DNA from: Bacillota bacterium
GTDB taxonomy: Bacteria; Bacillota; Clostridia; Tissierellales; Peptoniphilaceae
Assembly (NCBI GenBank): GCA_023418835.1
Contig: JAEZYW010000154.1
Coordinates: 1 to 7,718 of the forward strand
Length of the DNA: 7,718 nt
Reading direction: 5' to 3'
The translations under genes and the position numbers were made by a program. Below, piece by piece: positions 6,093 through 7,718 of the stretch. A model generated the notes under the pieces. That model did no database searches. It worked only from the letters and a program-made list of their open reading frames with translations, and was not told where the DNA came from. How positions within the stretch are numbered: the stretch's first letter is position 1; every line of letters starts with the position of its first letter.

Positions 6093-6122
6093 GTTAAGTT
6101 TTTCAAAGGTGATTTAACTTTT
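6093..6122 (+). terminator. Weak terminator-like stem after the small membrane gene
   Basis: GTTAAGT (6093-6099) can pair with ATTTAAC (6112-6118) through seven pairs including one G-U, and TTTT follows. The stem is AT-rich and the loop is long (12 bases), so this would be a weak terminator at best. Confidence 0.3.
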
Positions 6123-6147
6123 AGAAAAAAATATAATCTGATATAAT
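6119..6147 (+). promoter_or_regulatory. Extended -10 promoter for the DUF2254 gene
   Basis: TGATATAAT at 6139-6147 is a perfect extended -10 element (TG, one base, TATAAT). The position 17 bases upstream holds only TTTTAG (6119-6124), a poor -35. Further TATAAT matches at 6132-6137 and 6147-6152 overlap or adjoin it. Transcription would start near 6154, leaving a leader of about 33 bases with AAGGGG at 6173-6178. Confidence 0.6.
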
Positions 6148-6186
6148 ATAATTTAAATTTACAATTTTTAAAAAGGGGAAAGTTTG

Positions 6187-7479
6187 ATGATTCAAAGAAT
6201 TAGGATGTATGTAAATAAAAATCGAAATATGATAAATATAAATATGTTCACTTTCATATCCACGATTTTATTATTTGTAACTTTTATATTAGACTATAAA
6301 AATCCTATTTTAAAAGAAAATATACCGGATTTGATATTGCTTTCAAAGGACGTCTCCAGTTCCTTTTTATTAAATTTGGCGGGAGTATTTTTAACTGTAA
6401 CCACATTTACATTTACTACAATACTTACAATTCTAAATAAGTATTCCTCAGAATACACTCCAAGGGTAGTGCAGGATTTTATCGATCAGCCATACATTCT
6501 GAGTTTATTTGGAATATTCATTGGAGGATTTTTTTATAGCGTATTGTCTCTAACTATGATTCAAAATGTGGGAGACGATACCAAAGTCGTATCTGGAACT
6601 ATTGGGATGCTTTACGCAATGGCCTCCATGATATATTTTATCTTATTTGTCAGAACCGTCTTAAAGGGAATAAAGATTTCTAACGTCATAGAAAATATAT
6701 ACAACAAAGCCAGCGCCCTTATTTCTAAAGAATCCAAAGACAAAAAACAAGTCACTTTTGACTATAATATAGAAGACAAAAAGTGTTATAAAATCCATTC
6801 AAGTGGATCGGGATATCTTTACAATGTGGATAACAATTCCATAGCTTCAGTAATTAATGAAAGGAAAAGCGATTTAATTATTAATTCTAAGATAGGCGAC
6901 TTTATTTACGAAGGTCTTCACATTGCAGATTTTTGCGTTCCCAAGGGTAGCGATTTATCTAAAGAAGAAATCGACGAGATCCTTGAAGGTATATCCAAGG
7001 GTTTTATATACAGCAACACAATTAACGACCAAGACGATTATCACCACGAAATTAGAAACTTAGTTGAAATATGTCTTAGAGCCATTAGCCCGGGAATTAA
7101 CGATCCAAATACTGCTATAATTTGCATCAGAAAAATTAGCATGCTTTTAAGTGAGAGTTTAGCTAATTATCACGAAGTAAAAATTATAGAGACGAAAGAG
7201 GATTCGAGAATTATCTATAAATTGTACGATATAAAAGAAGAGCTTTATTTTACATTTTATCAAATTATATTTTATGGAAAATCGGATCCCAGTATAGCAA
7301 AAACCCTTTTAGAAGGGCTATATCTCATATACTTTAATTCCAACGAAACTGTAAAAAATGTGGTCTCTGAATTTTACGACTACACTTATGAAACTTGTTT
7401 TGACGCCATGGAAACGGAGCTGGATAAAGAACAGTTGGCAGTATTATGTAATGATTTTAAACTCATTTGCCAAAATTGA
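6187..7479 (+). CDS. DUF2254-family predicted membrane protein
   Basis: A 430-residue membrane protein of unknown function. It has four N-terminal hydrophobic segments (about 20-36, 59-83, 103-125 and 136-157), then a soluble C-terminal region of about 270 residues. Two DUF2254 hallmarks are visible: TVTTFTFTTILTILNKYSSEYTPR (70-93), matching the family's helix 2 followed by a SSQYSPR-like sequence, and RNLVEICLRAISPGINDPNTA (290-310) with its SPGIND core. The start is ATG 6187, eight bases after AAGGGG; a TTG three bases upstream is also in frame but less likely. The gene appears monocistronic, with its own extended -10 promoter. It is followed by a GC-rich stem-loop and then an IS end 81 bases after the stop codon, so the gene is intact and just outside the insertion. 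Confidence 0.88.
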   Translation: MIQRIRMYVNKNRNMININMFTFISTILLFVTFILDYKNPILKENIPDLILLSKDVSSSFLLNLAGVFLTVTTFTFTTILTILNKYSSEYTPRVVQDFIDQPYILSLFGIFIGGFFYSVLSLTMIQNVGDDTKVVSGTIGMLYAMASMIYFILFVRTVLKGIKISNVIENIYNKASALISKESKDKKQVTFDYNIEDKKCYKIHSSGSGYLYNVDNNSIASVINERKSDLIINSKIGDFIYEGLHIADFCVPKGSDLSKEEIDEILEGISKGFIYSNTINDQDDYHHEIRNLVEICLRAISPGINDPNTAIICIRKISMLLSESLANYHEVKIIETKEDSRIIYKLYDIKEELYFTFYQIIFYGKSDPSIAKTLLEGLYLIYFNSNETVKNVVSEFYDYTYETCFDAMETELDKEQLAVLCNDFKLICQN

Positions 7480-7512
7480 ATATAAGTATTAAAAGAATTT
7501 ATCGAGACTCAC

Positions 7513-7534
7513 GGGACGCGTGGGAACACGTCCC
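7513..7534. repeat. GC-rich stem-loop downstream of DUF2254
   Basis: GGGA (7513-7516) pairs with TCCC (7531-7534) and CGTG (7519-7522) with CACG (7527-7530), enclosing a GGAA tetraloop of the GNRA type with a two-base CG bulge. An alternative six-pair stem is GGGACG with CGTCCC. It is far more GC-rich than its surroundings and has no U-tract on the plus strand. It may be a terminator part, an RNA stability element, or a copy of a dispersed repeat. Confidence 0.5.
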
Positions 7535-7540
7535 CTACTA

Positions 7541-7559
7541 AAAAAATCGCCAATTTTTT
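7541..7559. terminator. AT-rich stem-loop at the IS boundary, possible weak bidirectional terminator
   Basis: AAAAAAT (7541-7547) pairs with ATTTTTT (7553-7559) around the loop CGCCA. It gives a T-run in both directions but has no G-C pairs in its stem. It may act together with the GC-rich stem just upstream to end DUF2254 transcription, and it also faces leftward transcription leaving the IS. Confidence 0.35.
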
Positions 7560-7560
7560 A

Positions 7561-7585
7561 TGATGTGAACCCTAAAACACGGACA
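7561..7585. repeat. IS terminal inverted repeat (orfB side)
   Basis: The repeat reads TGATGTGAACCC at the outer side and ends ACACGGACA at the inner side. It matches the complement of 103-127 at 18 of 25 positions and shows the TG...ACCC...GGACA pattern of IS150-group ends. The exact outer base is set by this comparison. Confidence 0.75.
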
Positions 7586-7599
7586 AAATAATATTTAAC

Positions 7600-7718
7600 T
7601 TATGCGGTATGTTTTCTGTACTCAACAGGAGACATGCCGTTTAAATTTACCTTTATTCTTTCGTTGTTATACCAGTATATATAGTTTTTAATTTCTCTTT
7701 CTAACTCAGATATAGAAC
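7600..7718 (-). CDS. IS3-family transposase OrfB, C-terminal fragment (runs off right edge)
   Basis: The visible 38 residues include ELEREIKNYIYWYNNERIK followed by VNLNGMSPVEYRKHTA and a TAA stop at 7600-7602. The YIxWYNNERIK ... L.GMSPVEYR pattern is the end of the DDE integrase-type (rve) catalytic domain of OrfB proteins in the IS150 group of IS3. This protein carries out strand cleavage and transfer at the IS ends, usually as an OrfAB frameshift fusion. The catalytic residues lie outside the window apart from this tail, so activity cannot be judged. The family assignment is firm. Confidence 0.9.
   Translation of the reverse strand, partial: SISELEREIKNYIYWYNNERIKVNLNGMSPVEYRKHTA

Larger units (their letters stand above)
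7561..7718 (-). mobile_element. IS3-family (IS150-like) insertion sequence, orfB-side end, cut by the window edge
   Basis: This is the downstream end of an IS transcribed leftward, in the same orientation as the one at the left edge. It has a terminal repeat at 7561-7585 and the last 38 codons of an OrfB transposase, with 14 bases between. The two ends show opposite termini, so whether the two elements are copies of one IS cannot be compared directly; their related repeats and family suggest it. Confidence 0.85.

Overview
The window is AT-rich DNA that reads like a low-GC Gram-positive bacterium of the Firmicutes type. Arginine is written mostly as AGA, and several genes have strong purine-rich Shine-Dalgarno sites. 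The proteins resemble anaerobic Firmicutes; a Tissierellia/Peptoniphilaceae-type host is my guess from general impression and is not proven here. No rRNA, tRNA, CRISPR array or phage gene is visible.

Layout: both edges run into IS3-family (IS150-like) insertion sequences in the same (minus) orientation. At the left, bases 1-127 hold the start of orfA and the terminal inverted repeat. At the right, bases 7561-7718 hold the other terminal repeat and the end of orfB. Between them lie about 7.4 kb of apparently chromosomal genes: a secreted-then-anchored DUF2207 protein (minus, 163-1872, probably starting at CTG); an EF-G-like translational GTPase of the EF-G-2 type (plus, 2078-4138) with a stem-loop terminator; a 66-residue two-helix membrane protein (plus, 4194-4394); a MepA-type MATE efflux transporter (minus, 4415-5722); a 92-residue membrane protein (plus, 5811-6089); and a DUF2254 membrane protein (plus, 6187-7479). 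No intergenic stretch exceeds about 210 bases.

The genes do not form an evident pathway. Most are single transcription units in alternating orientation, each with its own signals; only the EF-G-like gene and the small membrane gene after it could share a transcript, by read-through of the intervening terminator. Four of the six interior proteins are membrane proteins. The plus-strand EF-G-like and DUF2254 genes and the minus-strand MATE gene each have a promoter with the extended -10 form TGATAnnnT.

I do not see a clear new multi-gene system. The points most worth a second look are: a hairpin at the left IS end that would hide the orfA ribosome binding site in read-through transcripts; a non-canonical CTG start on the DUF2207 gene; a MATE gene whose promoter sits so close that its mRNA may be leaderless; substitutions at GTPase switch positions in the EF-G-like protein; and a GC-rich stem-loop next to the right IS.
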